A stretch of DNA of 64,000 nt from Chitinophagaceae bacterium UBA7600 (GTDB taxonomy: Bacteria > Bacteroidota > Bacteroidia > Chitinophagales > Chitinophagaceae). Each line of letters opens with the position of its first letter. Position 1 is the first letter of the stretch. The notes under the pieces were generated by a model. It did not search any database, had not been told where the DNA came from, and saw only the letters and a list, made by a program, of their open reading frames with translations. The DNA lies in assembly GCA_002478885.1 (NCBI GenBank), contig DLKC01000020.1, positions 8,444-72,443 on the forward strand, read 5' to 3'. The translations under genes were made by a program, and so were the position numbers. Shown here in pieces: positions 1 through 8,155 of the stretch.

Positions 1-1
1 C

Positions 2-616
2 TCCGATAAATTCGGCATAAGTCTTAGAACTGTTTACCGCGATATAAAAGCACTTACCAACCTTGGTATTCCCGTTAGTTTTGAAAAATCAAAAGGCTAT
101 TTTTTGGTACAGGGTTATTTTCTGCCACCCGTTGCTTTCAGCAGCGAAGAAGCGAATGCACTGCTCCTTACAGAGGCGCTGGTTTACGCGTTTGCCGACA
201 AATCCATACAAAAACACTACTCCACGGCACTGAATAAAATAAAATCTGTACTGCGATCTTCCCAAAAAGAACAGCTCGACCTGCTCGATGACAGCATTAA
301 AATGCAGATGCATCCAAACCTCACACTTAACTTCGAATATCTTTCCATCATACAACACGCCATAAGTGCCGGGCAAAAATTGCTCATCTCTTACAAAAGC
401 AGGAATGAGGAATCCAGTAAACGCAGCGTTGAGCCTATCGGCCTCATCTTTTATGCGTTTAGCTGGCATCTCATCGCATGGTGCAGTATGCGCAAAGACT
501 ACCGCGACTTTAAAGTAAACCGAATCACCGCGCTTTGCACAACAGATGAAAGTTTTTCCAAAACGACCCACATGAACATGGAAGAGTATATGAAAATGCT
601 CCCGGTAGATTATTAG
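2..616 (+). CDS. WYL-domain transcriptional regulator (YafY-like), 5' end outside the window
   Basis: An open frame runs from the first bases of the window, so the start codon lies upstream. The first ~35 codons read as the recognition part of an HTH_11 winged helix (ISLRTVYRDIKAL, then a beta-wing ending KGYFLVQG). Next come the helical linker (SSEEANALLLTEAL) and the WYL region (KLLISYKSR, then SVEPIGLIFYAFSWHLIAWC). WYL proteins are usually repressors or activators that bind DNA through the N-terminal wing and a ligand or nucleic acid through WYL. The TTG at 104 is an internal codon, not the start. The DinB gene follows on the same strand, a common pairing in Bacteroidota, but an interspersed element lies between them. 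The family call is firm; the target is unknown. Confidence 0.85.
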   Translation, partial: SDKFGISLRTVYRDIKALTNLGIPVSFEKSKGYFLVQGYFLPPVAFSSEEANALLLTEALVYAFADKSIQKHYSTALNKIKSVLRSSQKEQLDLLDDSIKMQMHPNLTLNFEYLSIIQHAISAGQKLLISYKSRNEESSKRSVEPIGLIFYAFSWHLIAWCSMRKDYRDFKVNRITALCTTDESFSKTTHMNMEEYMKMLPVDY

Positions 617-622
617 GATTTA

Positions 623-689
623 ATGAACCCATCTTTCCAACATATATGCGGCTGCTGTTGCGTCGCACTCTTGTACGTTCCGTCCATTA
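623..689 (-). repeat. Interspersed intergenic element, copy 1 (TGCGACGCA core)
   Basis: The core is at 658–669 on the minus strand, followed by GTAC-type flank. It begins 42 nt after the WYL stop codon. Flanks contain CGGCTG and CAGCCG, a 6-bp complementary pair around the core. Outer boundaries are approximate. Confidence 0.85.
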
Positions 690-806
690 TTCAGCCGGCT
701 CATAGTGTGAAGCTTTCAGTAAAGAAAATTTTTGCTGCAAAAAATAACACTGACATAGGGTTGTCAGTTACTCTTGTTTGCTTTGTGGCATAAAATAAAA
801 AACGCC

Positions 807-1310
807 ATGACATTTACAGAATCATTTCTCGAAGAATTGGAAAGAGAAGCCGTTACTACCCGCAAAATGCTCGAAAGAGTGCCCGAAGACAAATTCGATT
901 GGAAGCCACATGAAAAAAGCATGAGCCTTAGGGCGCTTGCCAATCACGTGGCAGAAATTCCATCGTGGTATGGATTAATCCTTAACACGCCGGAACTCGA
1001 TTTTGCTGCTGGGGAATACCAGCCGCAGCCCATCACAAGCAGGGCCGAATTGCTCGTCTTTTTTGAAAAGAACCTTGCAGAAGCTAGAGAAAGCCTGGCA
1101 AAAGCAAATGATAGCATGCTCGAACCCACTTGGACGATGCGTAGCGGTGATACGATCTTCTTCACCGAACCAAAGTCCAAAGTGATGAGGGATTGTTTTT
1201 GCCAGGTGGTACACCACCGTGCACAACTGGGTGTTTACCTGCGATTGCTCAACATACCCATACCCGGCAGCTATGGACCCAGCGCAGATGATATGCAGGG
1301 ATTTGCATAA
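807..1310 (+). CDS. DinB-superfamily protein
   Basis: About 167 aa if translation starts at the ATG at 807; an in-frame TTG at 774 exists, but MTFTESFLEELEREA is the usual DinB beginning. The fold is a four-helix bundle that carries a metal site in many members. The expected histidines are visible: the H of LANHVAEIP, and the HH of CQVVHHRAQLGVYLR near the C-terminus. DinB proteins include bacillithiol-type S-transferases and damage-inducible proteins; the substrate here cannot be told. It follows a WYL regulator on the same strand, which may control it. A sequence of about 190 nt with an interspersed element separates the two genes, so they may not be co-transcribed. Confidence 0.85.
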   Translation: MTFTESFLEELEREAVTTRKMLERVPEDKFDWKPHEKSMSLRALANHVAEIPSWYGLILNTPELDFAAGEYQPQPITSRAELLVFFEKNLAEARESLAKANDSMLEPTWTMRSGDTIFFTEPKSKVMRDCFCQVVHHRAQLGVYLRLLNIPIPGSYGPSADDMQGFA

Positions 1311-1393
1311 CAATTTTGGAATAAATGCTAATCGGCTGGTAGCTTACCAGCCGATTGTATTTGCGCCAAAAAATTCCCAGGCCAGGGGGTGAT

Positions 1394-2377
1394 TTACATA
1401 TACCAAACATCCTCTGCTGCAAAACTTAGTTTTACCGTATCGCCAGCAAGAAAGCTGGTTTTGTTTACATATGCTTTTAGCAAATGCTGGCCAACCAACA
1501 CCTCTATGGCATAGTGATTACCGCGAAAAAAGACTCTGGTAATGGTTGCAACAGCCCCTTCGCCGGTTGCCGGCTGCAGCACCAGGTTTTCGGGCCTCAC
1601 CACCACCTTTTTTTCATTTACGGTAAGCTCCTTACAGGCTGCCTGTAGCCCAGGCGCTGCAATATCGATTATATTGTATGCGCCAAAAAGTCCTGCGCAA
1701 TACTCGCTTACCGGTCTCCTGTAAATTTCTTTCGCAGTACCGCGTTGAACTATCTCGCCGTCTTTCATAATAAAAATGGTGTCGGCCCAGGAAAGAATAT
1801 CCTCCGCATCGTGGGAGATCATCATACAGGTGATGCCCAGTTTTTCCGCCAGGCCGTGAATTACCTCTTTGATCACAGCCCTGTGCAGGCTATCGAGATT
1901 GGAGAACGGCTCGTCGAGCAGTAAGAGCTTTGGGGAAGTGATCAACAGTTTTGCCAGCGCTATGCGTTGTTTTTCGCCGCCAGAAAGTTGATCGGTTTTC
2001 CGGGCCAGTAAATGTTCAATCTGGCAAACTTTGTAAAGATTAAAGGCTTCATCGGCAGTGAGTTGATTAGCATAGTCAAGTATTTCGTGTACATAATAAT
2101 TATTGCGCAGTTCAAAATGTTGCGAGAGATATGCGATTGACCTGTGACCGGGCAATAACTTATCGAGTGGACCTGCTACTCTTTCGCCTGCTAACCTTAT
2201 TTCTCCGGCGTGAGGTTGCACGAGCCCGGCCAGCATTTTCATTAGAGATGTTTTACCTGAGCCTGTTTCACCGGCTATGGCAATCTGTTCAAAAGCCTGC
2301 TGGCTAAAACTTGTTGGCCTTACTGTGTAATTGCCCCCTTCCTTTCGGCTAATATTGTCGACCGTTAATAGTGCCAT
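1394..2377 (-). CDS. ABC transporter ATP-binding protein with C-terminal TOBE domain
   Basis: The nucleotide-binding domain is complete: Walker A GETGSGKTS near residue 36, signature LSGGEKQ, Walker B LLLLDEPF, D-loop SNLD and H-loop SHD. The last ~80 residues look like the TOBE regulatory domain of PotA/CysA/FbpC-type importers (VVVRPENLVL, then VEVLVGQHL-like strands). Start chosen at 2377 (MALLTVDN); an ATG six codons upstream is also open. Importer ATPases of this type normally sit with a permease and a binding protein, and neither is present here. It could serve a distant permease. Polyamine, sulfate, iron or molybdate would all be possible substrates; nothing in the sequence decides. 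Confidence 0.85.
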   Translation of the reverse strand: MALLTVDNISRKEGGNYTVRPTSFSQQAFEQIAIAGETGSGKTSLMKMLAGLVQPHAGEIRLAGERVAGPLDKLLPGHRSIAYLSQHFELRNNYYVHEILDYANQLTADEAFNLYKVCQIEHLLARKTDQLSGGEKQRIALAKLLITSPKLLLLDEPFSNLDSLHRAVIKEVIHGLAEKLGITCMMISHDAEDILSWADTIFIMKDGEIVQRGTAKEIYRRPVSEYCAGLFGAYNIIDIAAPGLQAACKELTVNEKKVVVRPENLVLQPATGEGAVATITRVFFRGNHYAIEVLVGQHLLKAYVNKTSFLAGDTVKLSFAAEDVWYM

Positions 2378-2488
2378 GCTGCGAAAATACTTCAAAGCCT
2401 ATTATTGCTGCGTGCATTTACGAATGGCGCCGGAACTGTGGCTGTAATGGGCGATAGTAAAGTCTTTGGTTAAGTCCGAATAGCCGAA

Positions 2489-2555
2489 AGAAGCCCGGAA
2501 CCTTGAAGTGTGCGACGCAACAGGCGCTGAACAGCGGACCAGTGCCGGGGCAATA
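2489..2555 (+). repeat. Interspersed intergenic element, copy 2 (TGCGACGCA core)
   Basis: The core at 2509–2520 reads TGTGCGACGCAA. It lies between divergent genes (ABC ATPase and lipoprotein) and is one of the few copies not near a stop codon. Its flanks hold GTCCG/CGGAC and CCCGG/CCGGG, each 5 bp and complementary. Spurious short ORFs here come from the element. Confidence 0.8.
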
Positions 2556-2727
2556 AGAATAATGATACCTGCGGGGAAAATATAAGTGCTAACATAAAAA
2601 GGGCAACAAATATTTGCGCGGCTCAAATAAGATAGTTAGATTTATACAGTTTAATACGTACCCACTTTGTCCTCGAAAAATCTTCGCTAACAGGTTTCCA
2701 TTTTTAAAACTTTAAAACTTTTTCGAC

Positions 2728-3276
2728 ATGAAAAAAATTTCACTGTTGGCCATTGGTGCCACATTCCTGTTTTCCTGCGGAGAAAGGCCCGCTGAACAAC
2801 CCGCTGCTGCTTCAACGGCGCCCATCGCTACTCAAACCCAACCTGCTGAATTTGCCGATGCCAAATACGCCGATATCGGCAAGCAGGGATTAGCAGCGCT
2901 TTCAAAAGGAGATGTAGACCTATGGATGACGGCCATGGCAGACAATGTGAAATATTACTTTAATGGTGGTGACAGCATTATTGGGAAAGCAGCTGTTTCG
3001 GATTACTGGAAAAAAAGACGAGGCGAAGTGATTGACACCATCTTCTTTACAAGCGATATATGGTTGCCGTTAAAGGTAAACGCACCGCAGCAGCCCGTTC
3101 AGGCTCCAGGTATTTGGCTGTTGAGTTGGTACCAGGTGCATTCGTCATACAAAGCTTCCGGCAAATCGATGGTTCAATGGATACATACCGATATGCACTT
3201 TGATGCAAATGACAAAATTGACCAGGTAATTCAGTACCTGGACAGATCAGTTATTAATGCAGCGATGCAGAAATAA
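2728..3276 (+). CDS. SPII lipoprotein with SnoaL/NTF2-like fold
   Basis: 182 aa. The N-terminus is a lipoprotein signal (MKKISLLAIGATFLFSC, lipobox FSC, Cys17), then a Pro/Ala-rich linker. From about residue 48 the pattern (YADIGKQGLAALSKGDVDLWMTAMADN, YYFNGGDSIIGKAAVSDYW, then a C-terminal IDQVIQYLD strand) fits the NTF2-like/SnoaL fold seen in many uncharacterised secreted proteins. Such proteins often bind small ligands; no catalytic residues can be named. It is monocistronic, convergent with the thioredoxin operon, and ends in a strong shared hairpin. Confidence 0.75.
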   Translation: MKKISLLAIGATFLFSCGERPAEQPAAASTAPIATQTQPAEFADAKYADIGKQGLAALSKGDVDLWMTAMADNVKYYFNGGDSIIGKAAVSDYWKKRRGEVIDTIFFTSDIWLPLKVNAPQQPVQAPGIWLLSWYQVHSSYKASGKSMVQWIHTDMHFDANDKIDQVIQYLDRSVINAAMQK

Positions 3277-3293
3277 AATGTTCGTGTATTACA

Positions 3294-3336
3294 AAAGAAC
3301 GCGGCTTATCATAGTAATGATAAGCCGCATTCTTTT
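3294..3336. terminator. Bidirectional intrinsic terminator
   Basis: A perfect 12-bp stem GCGGCTTATCAT / ATGATAAGCCGC (3301–3312 and 3317–3328) with a 4-nt loop. It is extended by A-rich and T-rich arms (AAAGAAC and ATTCTTTTT). It sits between the convergent lipoprotein and thioredoxin genes and can end transcripts from both sides. Confidence 0.9.
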
Positions 3337-3352
3337 TCAGTCAAAAGTAATG

Positions 3353-3649
3353 TCATGCAAATGACAGCAGGTTTTTAAGTAACCGGTCTTTCTCCAGCAT
3401 CCCGGCGTGACGCCAGACAGGTTTTCCGTTTTTAAAAATAATAAAGGTCGGCACTGCCTGCACGTTGAATTGCTGTGATATCGCGTGATTACGATCGATA
3501 TTTATTTTCAGCACGCGTGCCCGGCCCTGAACATCTTTACCAATCGCTGCAACTGCCGGCGCCATTGCTTTGCAAGGCCCACACCAGTCGGCGTGGAAAT
3601 CTACCAAAACAGGTTTATCGCCATTGATGATGCTGTTGAAAGATTCCAT
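3353..3649 (-). CDS. Thioredoxin-family protein
   Basis: 98 aa, cytoplasmic, no signal peptide. The active site is W22-C23-G24-P25-C26, with the cis-proline loop VQAVPTF at the expected distance. It is close to the size of classical thioredoxin. It should reduce disulfides of cytoplasmic proteins using thioredoxin reductase. The start codon overlaps the stop of the upstream dnaJ-like gene by one base (TAATG), so the two are translationally coupled. With hsp20 further upstream, the operon looks like a protein-quality and redox-stress unit. Confidence 0.9.
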   Translation of the reverse strand: MESFNSIINGDKPVLVDFHADWCGPCKAMAPAVAAIGKDVQGRARVLKINIDRNHAISQQFNVQAVPTFIIFKNGKPVWRHAGMLEKDRLLKNLLSFA

Positions 3650-4581
3650 TATGAAATATTTTTTAGTTTTTCGAAAAGTTCTTTTTGTGCCGCTGTTAAA
3701 TGCTCCGGAATATGTACATGCAGCATTAAATAAAGATCACCGTGCTGTGTTGTTCCGTAGACAGGCATTCCCTTGCCTTTTACCCGAACCTGCTTTCCAT
3801 TTTGTGAGCCGGAAGCGATTTTTATTTTTATTTTGCCCGCAAGTGTATCAACAATCAGTTCACCGCCAAGCACAGCCGAATAAAGATCAACCGCCTGGTG
3901 TTTGTACAGGTCGTCACCCCTGCGTTCATAGAGCGCATTTGGTTTTATTCTTATGCGCACATACAAGTCTCCGTGCTGTCCTGCGCTGCTACCTTTTCCG
4001 CCTTTACCTTTTATACGTAGTTGCTGACCATCGTAAGCACCCGGCCTGGTATTAACACGCAACTTTTCATTTTCCAGTTGAAGCATAATGGTGGCGCCGT
4101 TATAGGCTTCTTCAAGCGTTAACGTAACTTCGGATTCAAGGTCATGCCCTTTGAACTGGGTGGCACCTGTATTACCTTTTTTTGCATTTTTTGAAGCAGA
4201 GAAAAATGTTTCAAAGAAATCAGAGAAACCGCTGCCGCCAAAGGCTGATCCACCACTGCTCCCAAAAAAATCGCTGAGGTCTCCTTCAAAATGAAAAGCC
4301 TGGTTACCCTGGCCGCCAAAACCTCCAAACGGCTGGTCGGCACCGGCATGCTGGTACTTATTCCAATTCTCACCGAGCGTGTCATATTTCTTTCTTTTCT
4401 CAGGATCGCCCAGCACTTCATTCGCTTCGTTGATCAGCTTAAACTTGTTCTCTGCGTCTTTGTCGCCCTGGTTTTTATCAGGATGATATTTCACTGCGAG
4501 TTTACGGTAGGCTTTTTTTATTTCATCCTGCGTAGCCTTCTTGTCGATGCCCAAAACCTGGTAGTAATCTCTATATTCCAT
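3649..4581 (-). CDS. DnaJ/CbpA-type co-chaperone without zinc finger
   Basis: 310 aa. The N-terminal J domain has the invariant HPD (H33–D35) that stimulates DnaK ATPase. A Gly/Phe-rich linker follows (FGGFGG, then [12 protein letters not shown]). Two C-terminal peptide-binding beta domains come next, starting near residue 145 ([19 protein letters not shown]). The cysteine-rich zinc finger of class A DnaJ is missing, so this is a class B, CbpA-like protein. It probably hands unfolded substrates to DnaK, which is not in the window. It lies between hsp20 (70 nt upstream) and the overlapping thioredoxin gene. Confidence 0.92.
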   Translation of the reverse strand: MEYRDYYQVLGIDKKATQDEIKKAYRKLAVKYHPDKNQGDKDAENKFKLINEANEVLGDPEKRKKYDTLGENWNKYQHAGADQPFGGFGGQGNQAFHFEGDLSDFFGSSGGSAFGGSGFSDFFETFFSASKNAKKGNTGATQFKGHDLESEVTLTLEEAYNGATIMLQLENEKLRVNTRPGAYDGQQLRIKGKGGKGSSAGQHGDLYVRIRIKPNALYERRGDDLYKHQAVDLYSAVLGGELIVDTLAGKIKIKIASGSQNGKQVRVKGKGMPVYGTTQHGDLYLMLHVHIPEHLTAAQKELFEKLKNIS

Positions 4582-4651
4582 AACACTTCATTTTATTTTA
4601 AAAAAAGGGAAGCAAAGCCTCCCTCTTTTTAAAATTTTTTGGCCGCAAAAA

Positions 4652-5104
4652 TTAATTTACAGCAATGCTTTTTACTGACTGAGGCTTTCCGATGGTTCTC
4701 TTTGGAACTTTTATCTGCAGAATTCCATCCTTATATCCTGCAACAATCTTATCGCTTTCCACCACATCAGCAGGTAATGTAAATGAGCGGCTGAATGACC
4801 GGTAGTTGAATTCTCTCCGCGTATATTTCCCGTCTTCGTTTTTCTCCTCCTTTTCCTGGGTTTGTTCAGAAGAAATCGTAAGCACATGTTTATCAAGCTC
4901 AATTTTAAAATCCTCCTTCTTCATGCCCGGTACCGCGAGTTCAATTTCAAATTCATTTTCTTTTTCCTTGACGTTCACTGAAGGCAGCGTACTACCTGCC
5001 GTTGTGAAATTTTTGTCATTCCAGTCAAACAAGTCTTTGCTAAAGAAATCATCAAAAAAACTGTTCAACGGGAACATGCTGTTTCTTTTCATTAAAGTTG
5101 TCAT
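4652..5104 (-). CDS. Small heat-shock protein, Hsp20/alpha-crystallin family
   Basis: About 150 aa from the ATG at 5104 (MTTLMKRNSMFPLNSFFDDFF); an in-frame start 14 codons upstream would add a non-conserved segment. The alpha-crystallin domain runs from about residue 40 (LPSVNVKEKENEFEIELAVPGMKKEDFKI) and includes the FNYRSFSRSFTLP strand and the closing A-G-YKDGILQIKVPK motif. These proteins form oligomers that hold unfolding clients for refolding by DnaK/DnaJ, which fits the J-domain gene downstream. It is the first gene of the stress operon. No CIRCE-type operator was seen. Confidence 0.92.
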   Translation of the reverse strand: MTTLMKRNSMFPLNSFFDDFFSKDLFDWNDKNFTTAGSTLPSVNVKEKENEFEIELAVPGMKKEDFKIELDKHVLTISSEQTQEKEEKNEDGKYTRREFNYRSFSRSFTLPADVVESDKIVAGYKDGILQIKVPKRTIGKPQSVKSIAVN

Positions 5105-5209
5105 AGCTAAAATTTTAATGTTGATGATGTTGTTAACAATAAGCAACGATCAATTGCAATACCAGCCCGATTTTCCTGCATTTTTTTCATGTTGTTGAAC
5201 AGAAAAAAG

Positions 5210-5249
5210 AAAACTTGTCATTGACCCTCTCAATCAAATGACAAGTTTT
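5210..5249 (-). terminator. Intrinsic terminator of the serine hydrolase gene
   Basis: A perfect 13-bp stem, AAAACTTGTCATT (5210–5222) with AATGACAAGTTTT (5237–5249), and a 14-nt loop. On the minus strand it is followed by a T-rich tract, as expected for the end of the upstream minus-strand gene. It also insulates the hsp20 promoter. Confidence 0.85.
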
Positions 5250-5273
5250 CAAAACTTATCTGCAGAGACTTTT

Positions 5274-5340
5274 TGGGTGTCGGCATTTGCACTTCGTGGC
5301 ATCAACTCTTGCGTCGCACTCTTCAACTTAAGTGCTGCAT
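5274..5340 (-). repeat. Interspersed intergenic element, copy 3 (TGCGACGCA core)
   Basis: The core is at 5309–5320 on the minus strand, 48 nt beyond the serine hydrolase stop and upstream of its terminator. Flanks contain GCACTT and AAGTGC, a 6-bp complementary pair. Confidence 0.85.
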
Positions 5341-5367
5341 TCAACAAGAGCTGCAACGCCGTGAGTA

Positions 5368-6750
5368 TTATTCTTTAAATGCATCCAACACTTCTTTCAA
5401 AAATCTATTGGCATCTATATTATGCAGTCCAAGCCTTACCACAACCAACTTTTTCGACGGAATGATATATATACCCTGGCCGCCATATCCGTCGGCGTAA
5501 AACATATCGCCAGGGACATCCGGGAATTGTCTTTCACCAGGATCACTTTCAGAGAGACCGTTCAGCCAAAACTGGTAGCCATATTGTTTAAGCTTATCTG
5601 CCTGGCAGGGTTGAACAGACTCCTTCACCCAATCTGGCGGTAGTACTTGCGTCCCGTTCCACATGCCATTATTATAATAGAGCAATCCAAACCTCGCAAA
5701 ATCCCTTGCGGTGGCATAGCTGTACGACGAGCCGATATAAGTGCCTGAAGCGTCTGGTTCAAGCAAAAAGCTATAAGCATTGATCTTATAGAATAACGAA
5801 TCATAAGGAAAGGCATGATAACTCTTTTCGCCTGTAGTTCTCCTTATAATTGCGCTAAGAACATTGCTGTTTCCGCTCGAATAACTGAACACAGAGCCAG
5901 GCGTATACTTTAGTGGCCTGGCCTCAGTAAATGCAGCCATATTTCCCTCACTGAAAAGCATCCTGGTTACTTCGCTTGGTCGCTCATAGTTTTCGAGAAA
6001 GTCTAAACCCGTGGTCTGCTGTAATATGTTTTTGAGTGTTATCTTTTCTTTATCGGTGCCCTTCCAGGATGGAACCGGTGCCGCTGAATCAACTGCAAGC
6101 TTTCCATTCTTAACCAGTATGCCCGTTAAAGCAGCGGTAACGCTTTTTGACATCGACCAGCCAAGCATTACGGTGTTTTTATCAAAACCAGCCGCATATT
6201 TCTCGGCTACTATTTCGCCGTTGTACAGTATAACTATAGCCCGTGTATGAGTTGCGTTCCCTTCTGCATCTTTTCTTGCAAAAACACTATCGACTGCGTT
6301 GTTCAGTTTCACGCGGCTAAATGATGCTGCTATCGTATCCGGCAGCTTATCACCGTTAGGCCAAGCAATATTTTCTGTATTAATTGCAGGCTTATCGGGA
6401 ATATCTACCGGCTGGCTTCTTATCTCTTCTTCAGTTATGCCTTGGATAAGTGTACAGCCAAAGCCCTTACGATAAATGGTCTTTCGTTTTGCAAAACCCC
6501 ATACCGAACCCGTAACCGAAGAATCCTTTTCGTTTACAACGAAAGTGCCGAGCGACAAAGGGAAACTGCTGAGATCTTCGTTAATGACATCAGCCGGGTT
6601 ACGGTGTTGCAGGTACACCGATGAACAAAGGTTCTTGGAGCCATATCCGCTGACCGCAGGAAATACGCCGCTTGCTATCCATATAAAAGCAGCCAAAACG
6701 ACGATGAATATCCAGAGTGCGATTTTTCTGATGCTTTTTCGCTTTGCCAT
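5368..6750 (-). CDS. Beta-lactamase-fold serine hydrolase, membrane anchored
   Basis: 460 aa. A single N-terminal membrane helix (residues ~9–30) without a clear cleavage site probably anchors it, with the catalytic domain in the periplasm. The penicillin-binding-protein/class C fold is shown by the SxxK motif S199-M-S-K202, the tyrosine motif YSSGN in the middle, and GYGGQ near the C-terminus in place of KTG. This pattern is common in 6-aminohexanoate-dimer hydrolases and related esterases or amidases rather than true beta-lactamases. The substrate is unknown. It is monocistronic and ends in a strong terminator. Confidence 0.85.
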   Translation of the reverse strand: MAKRKSIRKIALWIFIVVLAAFIWIASGVFPAVSGYGSKNLCSSVYLQHRNPADVINEDLSSFPLSLGTFVVNEKDSSVTGSVWGFAKRKTIYRKGFGCTLIQGITEEEIRSQPVDIPDKPAINTENIAWPNGDKLPDTIAASFSRVKLNNAVDSVFARKDAEGNATHTRAIVILYNGEIVAEKYAAGFDKNTVMLGWSMSKSVTAALTGILVKNGKLAVDSAAPVPSWKGTDKEKITLKNILQQTTGLDFLENYERPSEVTRMLFSEGNMAAFTEARPLKYTPGSVFSYSSGNSNVLSAIIRRTTGEKSYHAFPYDSLFYKINAYSFLLEPDASGTYIGSSYSYATARDFARFGLLYYNNGMWNGTQVLPPDWVKESVQPCQADKLKQYGYQFWLNGLSESDPGERQFPDVPGDMFYADGYGGQGIYIIPSKKLVVVRLGLHNIDANRFLKEVLDAFKE

Positions 6751-6845
6751 AAAAATTATCTGAAGAACCGGTTAACTAAATATACAAATCAAGCTTTATA
6801 AAACCTGTTGACTAATAACTTTAACCGCAATATTTAAAGTAGCAA

Positions 6846-6878
6846 TTTGTTTCGTTTGTTGGGTAATTAATAACTTTA
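6846..6878 (+). promoter_or_regulatory. Candidate Bacteroidota promoter for tRNA-Thr
   Basis: TTTG (6846–6849), a 21-nt spacer and TAACTTTA (6871–6878), close to the phylum consensus TTTG…TAnnTTTG. The -7 box ends 8 nt before the mature tRNA. The final G of the -7 box is replaced by A, so the call is tentative. Confidence 0.45.
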
Positions 6879-6886
6879 TCGCCATT

Positions 6887-6959
6887 GCCAACTTAGCTCA
6901 GCTGGTAGAGCATTTCATTCGTAATGAAAGGGTCGTCGGTTCGATTCCGATAGTTGGCT
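6887..6959 (+). tRNA. tRNA-Thr, anticodon CGT
   Basis: A 73-nt cloverleaf. The acceptor arms GCCAACT / AGTTGGC pair perfectly. The D arm is AGCTCAGCTGGTAGAGC. The anticodon stem TTTCA / TGAAA encloses loop TTCGTAA with anticodon CGT (reads ACG, Thr). The T arm is GTCGG-TTCGATT-CCGAT. The discriminator is T and CCA is not encoded. Confidence 0.96.
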
Positions 6960-7005
6960 CACTTGCATTTAGTTTTTTTCTAGTCATTTTTACATCAAAT
7001 AAAAA

Positions 7006-7039
7006 ATCCGGGTGATCAAATTTTGATTCATACCCGGAT
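7006..7039 (-). terminator. Intrinsic terminator of the small hypothetical gene
   Basis: ATCCGGGT (7006–7013) pairs with ACCCGGAT (7032–7039), with extra inner pairing ATCAAA/TTTGAT. On the minus strand it runs into TTTTTTATTT. It lies 33 nt past the stop of the minus-strand gene at 7073. Confidence 0.8.
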
Positions 7040-7072
7040 GATTTAATCTTTAAACCAATCAGACTAAAGTGC

Positions 7073-7345
7073 TTATACCAGCGCCTTATTTGCTGTGAAG
7101 GAGAGTTTAACTATTTCAGATCCGCTGTATATTTTCGCCATTTCAATATTTTTTGTGCGCTTCCATTCGTCAATATTTGCACGCATCACAATACGCCAAA
7201 AATTCTTTGATTTTAATTCTTCATAATCGTTGGCTTCGACAAAAAGACCGAGGATCGGATTTCTTTTTTTGAAATCTATTCTTATACAGTTATTAGCCGG
7301 TACATTTTGAGTTTCGCAAAACTTTGCGATTGCATCATTTGTCAT
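7073..7345 (-). CDS. Small hypothetical protein
   Basis: About 90 aa from the ATG at 7345 (MTNDAIAKFCETQ); a longer frame to 7387 has no better start. It is soluble and charged, with a compact alpha/beta look (NNCIRIDFKKRNPILGLFVEANDYEELKSKNFWRI…). There are no signal peptide, membrane segment or catalytic motif. It is followed by a good terminator and lies downstream of the RRM gene on the same strand, with that gene's own terminator between them. The coding call rests on the terminator and the protein-like composition. I do not recognise the family. Confidence 0.65.
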   Translation of the reverse strand: MTNDAIAKFCETQNVPANNCIRIDFKKRNPILGLFVEANDYEELKSKNFWRIVMRANIDEWKRTKNIEMAKIYSGSEIVKLSFTANKALV

Positions 7346-7423
7346 CTTGTAGTGTATTTTTATGGGTCGTTGGCAAACCGACACCATTTTTGATTATGAT
7401 AAAAAACAGGTGCTATGTTATAA

Positions 7424-7447
7424 AAAAGCCCTGGTTAAAGGGCTTTT
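7424..7447 (-). terminator. Intrinsic terminator of the RRM gene
   Basis: A perfect 9-bp stem AAAAGCCCT (7424–7432) / AGGGCTTTT (7439–7447) with a 6-nt loop. On the minus strand it continues into a T-run. It is 25 nt beyond the RRM stop codon. Confidence 0.88.
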
Positions 7448-7471
7448 GTTAAAGTTATCTTTCAAAAAAAA

Positions 7472-7759
7472 TTACCATCTCTTGTTTCCGCCGCCAAATG
7501 AAGATCTGTCTGAGTTGCTTTTCTCCCTTGCGATTGTAACCGATAAAGGCCTTCCTTGTATTTCTTTACTGTTAAGTTGTTTCATTGCCTCCTGACCTTC
7601 TTCTTCAGAAGGCATTTCGACAAAGCCAAAACCACGGGAACGATTGGTTAGTTTATCTGAAATGATCTTTGCAGATGAAACTTCACCAAATTTTGAAAAC
7701 AACTCTCTCAGGTCTTCCACAGTTGTATGAAAACTGAGATTTGAAACATACATGTTCAT
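7472..7759 (-). CDS. Single-RRM RNA-binding protein
   Basis: 95 aa. One RNA recognition motif fills the protein: RNP2 MYVSNL near the start and RNP1 RGFGFVEM around residues 43–50, followed by a short Gly/Ser/Arg tail (SDRSSFGGGNKRW). Bacterial proteins of this size bind single-stranded RNA and are often induced by cold. The upstream region is very AT-rich with a long leader, which would fit post-transcriptional control, though no structure could be shown. It is monocistronic with its own terminator. Confidence 0.93.
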   Translation of the reverse strand: MNMYVSNLSFHTTVEDLRELFSKFGEVSSAKIISDKLTNRSRGFGFVEMPSEEEGQEAMKQLNSKEIQGRPLSVTIAREKSNSDRSSFGGGNKRW

Positions 7760-8155
7760 AAAAAATAAATTAAAATAAATAATTAAAAATACCGATGATC
7801 AGAAAAGGAAGCAAATAGCAGTGAATGAAGTGTAGATACAATAGAGAAGCGTGTAAATAGCTGTATCGTTCAGTAAACTTTGTGCTTTCAATACTCAATC
7901 AAGGCCATGAAGATAGATAAATAAATTGTTTACGGGTTAATTATTATTACGGAAGTCTTTAACGGCAATCAATATTAACACTAAAATATATTTTAGGGCG
8001 GGTACGTGTCCTCGTACTTAAAGCTTTTTAAGCAATCATGTTGCCTGAACACAGTAGATAGCAGCCTTGCTATTCAATGATGCCACATAGGAAGAACCAT
8101 GAATCGAGCGTGGCAACAGGTGATGCCATTTTTGCAGAAAGTTGATAACAAAAAA
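7760..8155. other. Gene-free spacer with a decayed interspersed element
   Basis: No credible ORF is present. The stretch at 8108–8150 (GAGCGTGGCAACAGG, TGATGCCATTTTTGCAGAAAG) matches the right arm of the GTGACAC-type elements at 15142 and 36676, but its core is destroyed. A GTAC-N8-GTAC segment near 8000 may be a second decayed piece. Confidence 0.4.

Noticed and set aside
2402..2626. 74-aa minus-strand frame
   Set aside because: It is made of the interspersed element and its flanks; no conserved protein features.
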